DNA of 64,000 nucleotides from Pyrenula massariospora (Eukaryota > Ascomycota > Eurotiomycetes > Pyrenulales > Pyrenulaceae). Both the position numbers and the translations under genes were made by a program. This document shows positions 32,592 to 44,285 of this stretch, in pieces. The stretch lies in contig JAGFMI010000002.1 of the NCBI GenBank assembly GCA_021030905.1, positions 1,550,001-1,614,000 on the forward strand, read 5' to 3'. The notes beneath the pieces were generated by a model. The model was not told the origin of the DNA. It saw only the letters and a list, made by a program, of their open reading frames with translations, and searched no databases. Numbering within the stretch: position 1 is the first letter of the stretch; the number at the start of each line of letters is the position of its first letter.

Positions 32592-34678
32592 ATGAAGGGA
32601 ACTATTGCTGGTTTCTTGGCTTCTGCCCTCATGCTTCAGCATGCTGCAGCTACGGTATGAGGAACTCTCTTCTATACTTGAGTGGACCATGATATTGACT
32701 GAAATAGGGCGGCTTCGGCAATGCACCACCATTTTCAACTCCAGAGAATTGCGACAATGTATGCTCGGATGACCAGAAGAAGGGCTTCGACTGGAGCGAC
32801 CTTTCAACCGGGAGCTTCGGCTCATACAAGGGTTTTGGATTCCAGGCCTTCACTTGCGAGAACTCTTTTGGCAAGCGTGACTTGAGCGAGAGGACCGGCG
32901 GGAGCGGTTTCCAGTCCAAGTGTGCCACCGGTTCCATCAGCAAGGGGAACTCTAGCCCCCCTTCTATCACCTGTCCCAAGGACAAGAAGGGTTTCTCGAT
33001 CACTGACATCCAGATGTCAGTCGAGTACGACACTGACGTGAACTGCGTCTTCACCATGCCTGACGGGTCGAAGTGTTCCCACACTGCTAGCTGTTCGAAA
33101 GGAGGATCGACCATCAAGAACGACCAGTGCGGTGGCGCAACCGATGTTTCTTTCCACATGCCAGACCATGGGAGCGACAAGCCTTGCTCGATTGGCATCC
33201 ACAGTATTGGATTTGACTGCAGCACTGGAGTCTCCTCATCGTACCCATCGACCTCCAAGACTGAGACCAAGACTCAGCCATCGGCCCCGTATCCAACCGG
33301 TGGCTCCTCGTCTACGTACACACAGCCTATCGGAGGGTCTTCCTCTGGCAATCTCTCGGTCTCCATGCCATCCAGCACCGCGCCTTCAGTTCCATCAGTC
33401 ACCGGTGGCTCAAGCAGCGTCAGCATGACTGTCTCTACGATCTACACAACCATCACCTCCACGACCATTCAATGTGCTTCGACGGTCAAGAGCTGCCCTG
33501 CCCACTCCACATCTACTTACACGAGCACCAGCATTGTTGGCGTCACTACATGCCCAGTATCTGGCGGCTCTCCCTCTGGCTCAGGACCTGCAGGCTCCGG
33601 CTCAGCTCCGCCTGTCCAGACAACGTACACTCCTCCGGTTGGTGGTTCTTCAACTGGCGGCTCTGCTCCCTCGGCATCTCAAAGCTACGTCACTGTCACC
33701 ACATACTCGACTTTGACTACCTGTCCCGTCACCAACACAATCACCACCGGCGGCAGCACTGTCACGAGCGTCAGCTCCACCATAAGCACTGTCATTGCCA
33801 CCTCCACCGTCACAGTCTGCCCTGCCTGCGCTGGCTCTGCCTCTGGTGTTCCCACATCTGGTGCTCCCAATTCTCCATCCACTGCCCCAGCGCCTCCGTC
33901 CAACTCACCTCCGCCGGAGTCCCCCTGCCCTGGCGTCCTCCCGTCCTGCTTGAACACCTGGCTTCCATCCTTGACCAAGTGCTTGTCCAACTCTGACAGC
34001 GACTGCTACTGCCCTGACGCCACCGCCACCGGCAAGATCATCGAGTGTGTCACTCACTGGGGCCAGGGCTCAGCCGACATCACCGCCGCTCTTTCCTTCT
34101 TCGCCGGCATCTGCGCCAAGGCTGTCCCCTCAAACCCGGGCATTGTCACCGCTGTCCCGTCAACCATCACCCTGACCGTCCCCGGCGCTCCCACCACCAC
34201 TCCTCCCCCGGCTACTGGATCTTCTCCAGTCTCCGCCTCCGCACCGGGATCCCCTGCCTCTGGTGCTCCTGCTGTCCCAGCCCCAGGCGCCCCCTCAACG
34301 GTCATCTCCTACAGCACCGTCATTACCACCAGCTCCACCACCACGACGCTCTCCTCCTGCGTCACCGTCCCGCAAGTTAGCTTCACCACCGCCACCCCCG
34401 CCGCCACCCCCCCCGCGGCCGGTGCCCCTGGCGCCCCCGCTGCTGGCACAACCACGCAATCCGTCGGCCTCGTCCCCGCCTCCACCCCCTCGGGCGGTGC
34501 TGGTGCACCTGGCTCGTCCGTCCCCGCTGGCGTCGCCGGCGCCACGGGCACGGGCTCCGTCAACGGGACCAGCTCGACGGGTGCGCCGATCAGCTTCCCT
34601 GGCGCGGCGCCCAAGGTGTCGCTCAGCGGGTTCGCGGTCACGGCTGTTGTTGCTGGATTGGCTGCGCTCTTGCTGTAA
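32592..34678 (+). CDS. GPI-anchored cell-wall glycoprotein with CFEM-like domain
   Basis: The product is predicted to be secreted and covalently bound to the membrane or wall. Exons 32592-32654 and 32708-34678 give 677 aa. A signal peptide covers about 1-20 (MKGTIAGFLASALMLQHAAA). Residues 22-205 form a Cys-rich N-terminal domain with a KR Kex2-type site (SFGKRDL) and conserved-looking strands (FQSKCATGSISK, FTMPDGSKCSH). A Ser/Thr/Pro-rich linker holds repeats of the type TVTxxSTxxxCP. A CFEM-like module lies at about 425-495 (SPCPGVLPSC, LTKCLSNSDSDCYC, IECVTHW, FFAGICAKA) with seven visible Cys rather than the classic eight. A second Ser/Thr/Pro linker follows, and the C-terminal hydrophobic tail (SGFAVTAVVAGLAALLL) is a GPI signal. 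The ATG context GCCACCATG is strong. Adhesion or haem/iron binding is inference. Confidence 0.88.
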
Positions 34679-35376
34679 GCGAAGCAGTAGTTAAAAAGGA
34701 ATGGAAAGGAAAGGAAATTGGGGATCTGTATGATAGAATATAGAGAGGAGGATTTCCTACATATCTATGATCTCTACCATGTCATCATCGTCATTGTTTA
34801 TCTGACAGTCAAAAGAAAAAATTTTATGGTTCACGTCACTCCTTTATGCATAGCCTTTGGACAACCCCATGGACGGGCGGTTTGGTTTGGATCTGATAAC
34901 CTCTCAATAGAAGAGGCAGACGGTGTTCTTTATCTCATGTCATTTTGATGGGGCCAGCTGAGCCGGTAATTGCCTTTTTGCATTCGTGGTGCTTGCACGC
35001 ATGTTTGTATGTATGTATGGGGATGAATGCGCGGTGCGTAGGGTAATTGCTGTAGAGAGTGAGAGAGAAAAGCAGCTTAGACAGCAAAACTTGACTGAGA
35101 AAATTCTTTTTAAACGTTCTTTGACCAATTGCTGATGGATCGTGGCTCCTTTCATTTCTAAGCTGGTGAATTCATTCAGAGTAACCAGTGCAGCACCGTG
35201 TCTTGATATTATCGAACGATCGGGGCAGGCTGAAACAAGCAGCTGTTACTGCAGTATACAGGAGTTCCGCGAGCATACAAATGTTCCTTGGCCCCTGTCT
35301 CGGTTGATGCTCTGCTCGGTAAACTTTCCCTGCTAGGGAAATCTGGAAAAATCTGAGCTCGACAAGGGCTTTTTAG
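34679..35376. other. Intergenic before the repeat array
   Basis: This is the 3' flank of the wall-protein gene, followed by sequence without coding signal. The first clear repeat core appears at 35377. Confidence 0.4.
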
Positions 35377-36559
35377 GGCACTGCAATTTTAGCGTAACCA
35401 AACACACTCAAGGCCTGGGAGGAGCAGAAATCGTGACACCGTCGCACTTCGACCGGCTAGTAATCGGAGTAAAGGGAGGCTCTTACGACCTCTTTTAGCC
35501 CCCATTGCTTGTCATTGTTTGTGGTACCCGAATTACTGCACTGCAATTTTAGCCCAACCGGACACAATGAGACTGTCGCCACGAATCGTAACAAACTTTG
35601 CCGGCAACTGATCGGGGTAATGGAGGCCACCACGACTTCTGCTGCCCAACCTGATGCACTGCAATTTTAGCCCACCCGGAGACGATGACCTCGTCGCCAC
35701 GATGACGTACGGACATGCCAATACACTCGAAGCGTGCCTACCATTCAATGACCACGAGAATTCTATCCGGCGGGTACTCATTCGAACAGAATTACGTTCT
35801 ATGCAAGAGATATAGCTGTGGCTCTATCGAAATTCGACGCATAAGCATGTTTGCTTCATGAAATTGAAATGCGTCTTTCGTGGAGGTGGTTGACGGGTAT
35901 GAGTATTGGAGATTTTTGCTGCAATAATACTGATATTGTGACACAACAAGAGGGGGCTGAACTTCACATTATGGGTCTGCACTGCAATTTTAGCATAGCC
36001 GGAGAGGATGAGATTGTCGCCATGTTGAAGTGCGAAAATACTAGCAAATTTTAATAATATCATACCTACGGCGTGAAATATTTAAAACAAAGTCACGTTC
36101 TATGCAGATAGTCTAAAACCCTGACTCTATCGACTGTCGATACATAACAATATTTGCTTCATGAGATTGACCTGCTTCTGTCGTGGAGGTGGTGAACGGG
36201 GACGGGGATGAGGATGAGGATGAGGATGGGGCTTTGAGTTGCGTTACTGCTTGCCTTATGACGCAACGGCTGTAGCTGAAAGGGAGGGAGATATAGAGTG
36301 GTGGAGACGATGCACTGCAACTTTAGCGTAGCCGGAGAGGATGAGGTGTCAAAGGACAGCATGCATCATCAGCCTTATTCCAATTCCTAATGAAGATCCT
36401 CCCAGGAGGACATGCACTTGTCTCAGCCGGCTCAGACCCCCTTGTTCGCACGCTATACCAATCCGGTCGTTCCTCCCTTCCTGGACAAGCTGCTCGCGCG
36501 GAGGTCTGAGGCTGTAACTTGTGAAATCGCCCAAAAACCCTTCGTGGAAGCCTATCAAT

Positions 36560-36740
36560 TAAGCTGTCATTTACTACTTATATTAGCTTATAATCTACTA
36601 TATTTTAATAATAATGATAAATTATCGATATAATGAATAAATAATATTAATTTTATAATAAATTTTTAAGATAATAGAGAAGAAAAGCCTGAAAATTTTT
36701 GTCATTACATAAAATACTGTAAGTTACAAGTAATTACAAT
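36560..36740. other. Small AT-rich patch inside the repeat array
   Basis: About 180 bases are almost pure A/T, unlike the surrounding units. It may be a remnant of a RIP-affected insertion, but no terminal repeats could be found, so its origin is open. Confidence 0.3.
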
Positions 36741-37574
36741 TTTTAGTATGAGATCACGTGAGTCATTACACCATGAGACTCAAATACACGATTGCAGGGG
36801 TTTGATCCTCAGACCCCAAGACGAGTTCGCTGTCCTGGGGTTCACCCCCTATTGGGATAGCGTAATTCAAGGCTTGTGGGTCTGAGTTGGCTGAGACAAA
36901 CATGCACAGGCTCTCCTGGCAGACGGAGAGGATGATGTTCACTTGAAAGGGTTAGCTTTCTTCTTTGATAGGGATAGGTGATTGATAAGCATTGAACCTG
37001 CAGAACTGCCCGGCGCCCCCGCTCGCCCCACCAAGCAGCGTGAGACCTGCACTGCAATTTTAGCGTCGTTGGAGACGATGAGGTGTTAGGACAGACCTTA
37101 GTTCCTTTGGCTCTCAAGAATCCTGCACTGCAATTTTAGCGCACCCAGAGACAATGAAGCGCCGAAAGATAACATACACTACATATCAACCATCCTACAA
37201 TTGCTTGATATAATCCCTCCTTGAGCGTGAGCTATTCTACAACGAGCGACCCTTCGACATGCACCAGGCTCTCTTGGCAGATAGAGACGATGACGTTCAC
37301 TCAAAAGGGCTAATTTTCTTCTTTGATAGGAATACTGGATTGATAGGCACTGACTACGGTGTCGGTGGTGGATTCCACTGTAATTTTTTAGCGCAGCCGT
37401 AGAGGATGATTAGCTGACCTGACTCCATTGCACTGCAACTTTAGCGCAGCCGGAGACGATAGATGGTAAAGGACAGAATACATCATCAACCTCCTTGCAG
37501 TTCGTTATGAAAATCCTCTCGAAGCATGTGCTACTTTAAAATAAATTACATCCCATATACGAAGGACATGGAGC

Positions 37575-37800
37575 TGGGTCTTTCAGCAGACAGCAGATGA
37601 GAACGATGGCCTGGAAGAGGCCAGCTTTCTTCTTTGTAGAGAGTGGCTTCATTTATAACGACGTCCATCCTCTCCGGCTGCGCTAACATTGCAGTGCAGT
37701 TCTCAAAGGGCCAATTCGACCAGCCATCCCCATCAAAAGAAAAAAGCTAGCCTCTTCCAGGCCACTATCCTCATCTGCCGTCTGCCGAAGGCACCAAATG
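37575..37800. repeat. Inverted duplication (head-to-head repeat units)
   Basis: Sequence around 37578-37640 (ATGGCCTGGAAGAGGCCAGC, then TTTCTTCTTTG) reappears as its reverse complement around 37740-37800 (AAAAGCTAGCCTCTTCCAGG). This forms imperfect inverted arms with a minus-strand core at 37665-37700 between them. It marks the switch from plus- to minus-oriented units in the array. Confidence 0.65.
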
Positions 37801-37830
37801 AATGTCGTTCCAGCATGGTATCTAACTCTA

Positions 37831-39923
37831 TCCCTTACTAGTCGGTAAATGGCCAAGTTTCCGCAGCCCTATATTCTTACTAAATCTATCCTTTTTTCAA
37901 CTACCTAATTATCTACTACTATTACTTTATATTATTTATTTTAATATTTATTTAAATTACAAAGAGCTATATTATATATAATATAATTTTATTTATATCG
38001 ATTTCGCTTATAGCGTTATAAATTATTTAAAATATTATTTAAAATCTCTTCGAGGGAGATGCGGCTTTTAAAAGATTTATTATTTAATTTTTAATAATAT
38101 TTATACAGCTCTTTATAATCAACAGAATTTTTATAATATAAAATATTTTTTTAAAAATTTTTTATAAAATATATATTTTAAATAACTATTTCGGTACTTC
38201 GCTAGCACAATTATATATTTAAAATTTAAAATAAAATTAGAGTTACCGCGTGTTAAAAATTTTTATATATTTTAAATATCTATTTTACTCTTTCTATTTT
38301 TAAAAATTTAAAATAAAAATAAAACGTGTTAGAGATGCTCGAATTAAATAAAAAATAAAAAACTAATTATTAATTATATCTGTAAAAATAACTATTTAAT
38401 AAATAATAACTATAAATTTATATCTATATATCAAAAAACTCTATCTACTTATTATATAATAAAATAATTAATTAAAATTCAATAATATCTTTAATATCGT
38501 TATTTATTATCTATAAGGCTGACAAGTTTTTATAATAATAAATAGATTTATAATCAATATTATTATAATTAAAATAAAATATTGTTATAAATAAAACAGG
38601 TTTATAATTAATAATAAATTAAAATTTAATTTTATTTTTATATTTTTACAAGATTTTATTTTAATTTTTTTTTATTTTAAACTTTTTAATATTAAGTATC
38701 TTTTTAAAAGTATATTTTATATTTTTTTATAAATATTAATTACTTCGATATTTAAGCTTTTTAATTTATAAAAAAGAAATTATAAAGAATACTAATTATT
38801 TATTATAATAATTAAATTTGTAATATTAATATTTTAAATTTAATATAAAAGCCGTTCAATAAACCCGAATATAATATTATTTATAATTTTTAAATATAAA
38901 AAAAATATTTCGGTAACTCCTTAATCTTTAATATTAAATAAAAAATTAATAATATATGCTCCTTTATTAAGTAAATAAATTTTAATTTTTTTATTTACGG
39001 CCTTATTTTTTATTGTTATTATATATATTATATAGTATTTATAGAAAATAAATTACTTATTAATATTTATAAAAATATTAAAAATATAGAGAAAGCGCGC
39101 AGCTTTATAAAACCCGTATTATTTAAAATTTAATTTTATTTTAATAGTTAATTTTTTTTATATCAGCTTTAAAAAATAGAGAGGTCTTAAAATAATATAA
39201 AATTTATTTAAATTAATTGTAAAAATAATATTTAGGTTATTTAAATATCGATTTTTCTATATTAAAAATTTAATAAATATTAATTAAATATAATTACCTA
39301 TTAAGGCCGAATAATAATAAAATATCTATAAAAACGCGGATATCTATAGTTATAATAAATATTTAAAATAAATTATATATTATAGATTCTGTAGACTGCT
39401 CTTTAGTTTTTTTTATATATAAATTAATTTAAATAGCCTATTTCTCGAAATACTCGTTAAAGCAAAATAATATAAAAAGTTAAAAAAAATTTTTAAAATT
39501 AATATATAGCAGCAAATTCGCGATATTTTTTCGAAAATTCTATTAATAATATTTTAACAATATTTTATTTATATTTTATAAATTTTTTAATTTTATTCAC
39601 CTTAACATTTTCTGTTTTTTATTTAAATAAAATAATAATTTATAAAAAGTAATTATATAAATAGCTTTATATTATAACGATAAAATATATTATATAACTT
39701 TAAAATACTATATAACAGCATTAAAAACTTTTAAAATAAATTTTTTTAATTTTAAATTTTTATTAAATTCTCGCAATTTTAAAATACTTTAAATTATATT
39801 AAATAAACTATAATTAACGATAATTGATGGTTGTAAAATTTTTAAAAATTTAAAATTATATAGTAAACAGATCGACAGGTAGGGAGGCTACGGAAACTTG
39901 GCCATTTACCGACTAGTAAGGGA
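37831..39923. mobile_element. Tc1/mariner-type DNA transposon, RIP-degraded
   Basis: A 2093-base element has terminal inverted repeats of about 38 bases, beginning TCCCTTACTAGTCGGTAAAT and continuing GGCCAAGTTTCCG. A TA duplication flanks it at 37829-37830 and 39924-39925. The TA target site and size fit the Tc1/mariner superfamily, as in fungal Fot1/Pogo elements. The interior is overwhelmingly A/T, apart from a few short GC-containing islands. No open frame of 60 codons exists on either strand, so no transposase is encoded now. Depletion of C and G on both strands is what repeat-induced point mutation produces. The termini stayed nearly perfect. The element is inserted into the repeat array. 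The 219-base MITE at 57730 shares its outer 25 bases. Confidence 0.85.
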
Positions 39924-41495
39924 TATAGAATAGCTCGCTGCGGATTGCATGCACAGATATAAAATGTTCGGAACTTTCGACTTGGGACACACATCCTCTC
40001 CGGCTACGCTAAAATTGCAGTGCGGTGCTCCGTTTTGACAGACAGACAGACGTCGAATACCGGGGTTTCTCACCTGAACGGGCTAAAGTATTTCCTTTGA
40101 AGGCATGGCTTTTATTTATTTTTAGGCTCAGATGAGCGAAGTTCTTACTAAGGGTCTCAGCCAATGCACTGCAATTTTAGCGCAGCCGGAAACGATGGAC
40201 GAAAACCCGTGCATTGCAATCGGGCTTGAACTAGTCCAAAGGGGGTTATGTATCATGTAGGAAGGATGTAGGCTCGCCTCTGTTGGCAAACGACGAACGG
40301 AAGCTTCTCTCTTGAACGGGCTAGGGTATTTCTTTTGAAGGGATGGCTTTCAGATGTAGCTGCGTAAAAAGGTTTAGACTGGGATGGATGAGGCTCTGCT
40401 TCTGCATGCTCTGATCGAGAGATGCAAATGAATGCTCCGCTTCGCATCCGATGCACTGCAATTTTAGCGTAGCCGGAGAGAGTGAAGTTGTTGAACGTTG
40501 AGGGGAGAGATATCTACACTTTGAAGGGGCATGCAGTTCAGCATTCGATAGATCATTCCAACGCGGAAAATTCTAAACGGGACTACATGTCATCCAGAAA
40601 GGACATCAATCTGGCTCTACGGGCAGACAATAAATGAAGATAGCTATTCAAAAGGGCTAGCTTTCTTCCTTGACGAGAAATCGTTAATTTTGAGGATATC
40701 CACCATGCCGAGCGTTACGAAGTGTAGACGGCCTCAAGGCACGTATACTACAATTCTAGCGTGCTGGCGATGAAGGACGTAGAGCGAGGATAATAAGGAC
40801 GGATAGGAACCATCCTAAAAGGGGCTATATTGTGGAGTAAAGTGTAGGAAGGTTCCATTTGGCAGATGGTAGTTGAGGATGGCTACTTGATAGGGCTAGA
40901 AGAATGCTTTGGTAGGAAAGGCTGACCTAATAAGACTCAGCGCTATCTTAATGTCATCTCTACGCCCGTGTCGCACTGCAATTTTAGCGTAGCTGGAAGG
41001 GTTGCGTCCCTTGTCGGAAGACGTTTCCAAAGTCCTCTGGCAGATGATTGATATTGACGATCATTTAAAAGGGGCTAGCTTGCTTTCTCATTGAGAGCTG
41101 TTCATTCATGATGAGGATAAGGACCGGGATGTTGTTCGCTTCCCTTACAAGCAGGGCGCATTTGCATGTGCACTGCAATTTTAGGTTAGCCGGCGACGAT
41201 GGGTGTCGAATGACAAAGTATTTTGGGCGTGTAACCTTATGAAAATACACTCTAACGTGGACTATTCTGGAGGGATTTACGTTGCATGCAGGAAAAGCGT
41301 CTGCAAAGTTCTTTCGCAGACAGATTGATACGGATGATCATTTGCGAGCGCTGGCTTGCTTGTTTGATGAGAACAGTTGACTGACGAGGATGGATTTCCG
41401 CCGCTAAGCGCCATGAACCTAGTAGAAAGCGAGGATGCTTGCAGCCTCGTGAGTGGTTGCACTGCAATTTTAGCTTAGCTGCGGACGAAGATATG

Positions 41496-42111
41496 GTGGG
41501 CTTGAAAGGACAATATAAGCAAAACCGGGCATGCGCGCAATTCGGTAACTCAGGTTAATATTTGAAAACTCAGCCGTGCACATCCCAAACTACGCAGTGA
41601 GTGTGAGGTGCTTCACGTTCAACGTTGATCGGGTACGGCGGGGAAGGCTGCCAGTGACTAGACATCCACAAAAAGTAAAGTAAGTGACTTGCCGTTATGC
41701 AGGGTACGTAGATACTATATAGTTAGAACCTTCATTGAATACACACCTATGGAGTCTGGTAAGGTCTAGATAAGAAAATGGCTTCCTCCCCTTTTTTTGA
41801 ACGGTGAGAATCACGGATGATGGAATTTTACTTCGCCAATTGGCGGAGACTGAACTCAGCCTTCCAGAATGTTCCCTATCCAAGAAGATTATCGCATTCC
41901 GGTTACAAACACATCGCAATTAATATAGGTAAAATTAAATATACCTGACGCACTCTAAGACGGTATAACCTCTGTATGTACCCGTATATTTTTCGCGCAC
42001 GTGTATTGACATCTCCGAAATGAATTCTCCAGCGGTCAACGCTCTTCAAAAATCCTTTCTTGCTGAGAGCGGATGTGCAGTATACAATCAGGACGCCGTG
42101 ATAATGCACGC
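41496..42111. other. Intergenic, no gene seen
   Basis: Sequence between the last repeat core and the F-box gene's stop codon. No repeat core, coding frame or RNA gene was recognised. Confidence 0.4.
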
Positions 42112-43803
42112 TTAGACGACTACATTGACCTGATCATTTTCGCCTAGATGAATGCCCTCCCACCTGTCCCTTTCCTGCAGCTGATTCCTGGTCCACACGT
42201 AGTCGATCTCATAGTCATCTTCGGAGTCATACCCGTCAGAGTAATCATCATTCAATACGTAAGGCAAGCCAACATTGGGATCTGAGAAATCAATATGAGC
42301 GAGGAATCCATCGCCGTCGATGTCGAGGTCTGTATGACCACCATCACGATGTTCACAGTCTAATGGACAGGCCGATGAGAGATCGGCATAATCGGGGACA
42401 TGGTCGTACCTCCAGAAGAAGGATGAATCACCTCTCGCGACAAAGTCGCGGCACGCCTCCTTGATCATGTCGATGCGGGATTTCGTTGGGAGCCAGTGAA
42501 CTCGGCAGGGCGGTTCAAAGTCTGGGAGGAACGGGAAAGGGCCGCGACCACAAGATTCTACCCAACGTTCGATTTGGTTTCTTAGACAATCTGGGGAGAA
42601 ATTTGGTTTATCTGGGTATGCTGTTTCCCAGTACTCGTACTCGCTTGTGAGTTCTTTAGTGAGTCTGAACTCTTTAAGGCCGCGATGACCCAGTGCTGTA
42701 GGAATGACTCGAAGCATTTTCAGCCAGCACCCAGAAGTGAGGGCAATAGTATCTAGGTGCAGGTGAGTCAGCGACTTGGCGCAGGCGCTGAGAAAGTTGC
42801 GAAAGAGCTCCGGCGGCATCCTCAACTGATGCAAGGCTAGTCTTCGTAGCCGAGGCCACCTCCGTTGAGGGTCCGATAGACTGGCCAAGATTTTGGCTTC
42901 AACCAGTGCCTTTCGGCCTCTGTGGTCAACAGTGCATGTATCAGCACGGCTGGGGAAAAAGATCGCCAAAGTCAAATCTTCCAAGACTGGCGAGGCATTT
43001 GTGAAGGTGCCTATCCTGTTCGTGAGGTTCGTCAATGCGCGCGGCGAGTTGAGGGGCTCAGTATCAATGTTTGAGATTTTAATTCCCAGGACGAGCTTGC
43101 GTAGCCTGGAAAGCCGCTCACAAATGGTTCTGAACGCTGTCTGACTGCCTTCAAGAAAATGCCAATGAACGCAGTTCAAATCAAGCGCGATCAGTGGCTG
43201 CTTCATAGAGGAGCTTGCCTGCAATAGTGACATTGTTTTCGCGTTATGAGAGCTCCATCCGCCGATTGCGCACGGAATTGAGTGTAATCGGCGTAAGCAT
43301 TCTCGAGAGTCTTTTCTATCTACCTCGGGGAAATCGGTATCTGAAGAGGGACCGGCTCCAGACTGGAGCGAAAGATGATTCAAACCGTGAAAGCGGGCAA
43401 AAGCTTTCTTCAGCTCTTGCACGTCATTGAGAGATAATCCTATAGACTCTTGTTCCTTCCTATACTGAATGTGCTTTTCGTAGGGTTCGAATGACATGAG
43501 ATCATCGTCATCTGCGCCAAACTCTAAGGCATAAGTATCGTCCCAATATTCTGCATCTGGATATCTCGGCACCATGCGTGTGTCGTATGTCACCCTTCGC
43601 ACGTACTGCCTCATCTCTGGGTGTCTCGAAATACTCTGCAGCTTTTTGAAACTGTCAGGATGTGCACGGACACAGATCCAGCTGAAGAGGCTGCGAAGGA
43701 CTACAGCAGAAAAGATAGAGTGTGAGAGGCGTAGCTGCTTGAGATCTTTCTGGTCGCAGTACGAGAGGATAGTGTCGATCACCTCGAGCGGTAGCTTATC
43801 CAT
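42112..43803 (-). CDS. F-box protein with leucine-rich middle region
   Basis: F-box proteins recruit substrates to SCF ubiquitin ligases through Skp1. The frame starts at MDKLPLEVIDTILSYCDQKD, a typical F-box (residues 1-45: LPLEVIDTILSYC, LKQLRLSHSIFSAVV). It is preceded by an open but non-conserved stretch that was not included. The 563-residue protein continues with helical Leu-rich segments (LRKLVLGIKISN, LRRLALHQLRMPPELFRNFL, LTHLHLDTIALTSG) resembling degenerate LRRs that could bind substrate. The acidic C-terminus is Asp-rich. Single exon. The function beyond the F-box is unknown; this family is expanded in ascomycete accessory regions. Confidence 0.82.
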   Translation of the reverse strand: MDKLPLEVIDTILSYCDQKDLKQLRLSHSIFSAVVLRSLFSWICVRAHPDSFKKLQSISRHPEMRQYVRRVTYDTRMVPRYPDAEYWDDTYALEFGADDDDLMSFEPYEKHIQYRKEQESIGLSLNDVQELKKAFARFHGLNHLSLQSGAGPSSDTDFPEVDRKDSRECLRRLHSIPCAIGGWSSHNAKTMSLLQASSSMKQPLIALDLNCVHWHFLEGSQTAFRTICERLSRLRKLVLGIKISNIDTEPLNSPRALTNLTNRIGTFTNASPVLEDLTLAIFFPSRADTCTVDHRGRKALVEAKILASLSDPQRRWPRLRRLALHQLRMPPELFRNFLSACAKSLTHLHLDTIALTSGCWLKMLRVIPTALGHRGLKEFRLTKELTSEYEYWETAYPDKPNFSPDCLRNQIERWVESCGRGPFPFLPDFEPPCRVHWLPTKSRIDMIKEACRDFVARGDSSFFWRYDHVPDYADLSSACPLDCEHRDGGHTDLDIDGDGFLAHIDFSDPNVGLPYVLNDDYSDGYDSEDDYEIDYVWTRNQLQERDRWEGIHLGENDQVNVVV

Positions 43804-44072
43804 GTTGGGAGATAGGAGGTGAAACAGGGTAGATGATGAGTCGATTCGTGATTGTAGAAGGTCGAGCAGAACAAATCTGCAACGTTTTTGCCCTAGACAA
43901 GCTCTTGCATTAGTTAAGTGAAGGTTGCTTGAGAGATGGTGAGCAAGTGAGCAGTGCCATAGATTGGGAGGTTTCACAGACGTGGGGAGCAGATTGCCAA
44001 GACGCGTCCCAAAACGTCATTCTGTCACGTCGCTCCGATACGCGCTTTCACGTGACTATCCGGGGAACTTCT
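43804..44072. other. Upstream region of the F-box gene
   Basis: The F-box frame stays open for 58 codons upstream of the chosen ATG, but that stretch is not conserved-looking and probably is leader. The rest has no feature. Confidence 0.35.
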
Positions 44073-44285
44073 CCCCCTTCCGTGCTGTCGTCAGCACCTC
44101 ATAGCCCCCCCTCCGTCACAAAAATGTCATGCTCAATGCGCACGCCTCCAACAAGCAGATGTCTCCGCGCATCCCCCATGTCGATCTACCGCTCCATCTC
44201 CTCCGTGACCATCTGATCGAGCGCGACCTGGGAAAAGTAGATCCCGGGCTCGACCGTGGCGACCATGCAGGGCGGCAGGAATTCA
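44073..44285 (-). pseudogene. Fragment of a prolidase (Xaa-Pro aminopeptidase, M24B) C-terminus
   Basis: Reading on the minus strand gives MVATVEPGIYF, the metal-site region of M24B prolidases, followed by LLVGGVRIEHDIFVTEGG and, in another frame, YEVLTTARKGEKFP, which is the family's C-terminal end. Only the last 70 or so residues remain. There is one in-frame stop between the two motifs and a one-base shift at a G-run just before the last block. The N-terminal and central parts of the enzyme are absent from the flanking sequence. It is a dead fragment of a host-type gene, not a working enzyme. Confidence 0.75.

Larger units (their letters stand above)
35377..41495. repeat. Degenerate interspersed/tandem array with a conserved 35-base core
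   Basis: A core beginning TGCACTGCAATTTTAGC and continuing about 18 bases (GYAGCCGGAGASGATGA in degenerate form) recurs. Plus-strand copies start at 35377, 35537, 35655, 35978, 36311, 37048, 37124, 37374, 37429, 40165, 40452, 40972, 41169 and 41458. Minus-strand copies lie at 37665-37700 and 39991-40026, and weaker matches lie near 40209 and 40745. Units are about 120-330 bases. Many also carry a second box (AAAAGGGCTAGCTTTCTTC-like, 60-120 bases before the core) and a third (CTCTTGGCAGA-like), in fixed order. The core is better conserved than the spacers. No gene lies in the region. On the minus strand the core can translate as SSPxxLKLQC, but the frames between copies are broken. The nature of the repeat is unknown to me. 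Confidence 0.85.

Noticed and set aside
36770-36850. Possible tRNA-like stretch around GGGGTTTGATCC
   Set aside because: No acceptor stem, anticodon arm or proper T-loop could be folded.
35533-37117. Several short minus-strand open frames sharing SSPxxLKLQC
   Set aside because: The shared peptide is just the translated repeat core; frames outside the core are unrelated and closed, so a protein-coding family is not supported.
35377-41495. CRISPR-like regular repeat with spacers
   Set aside because: Eukaryotic context, very variable unit length, similar spacers, orientation switches and no cas genes.
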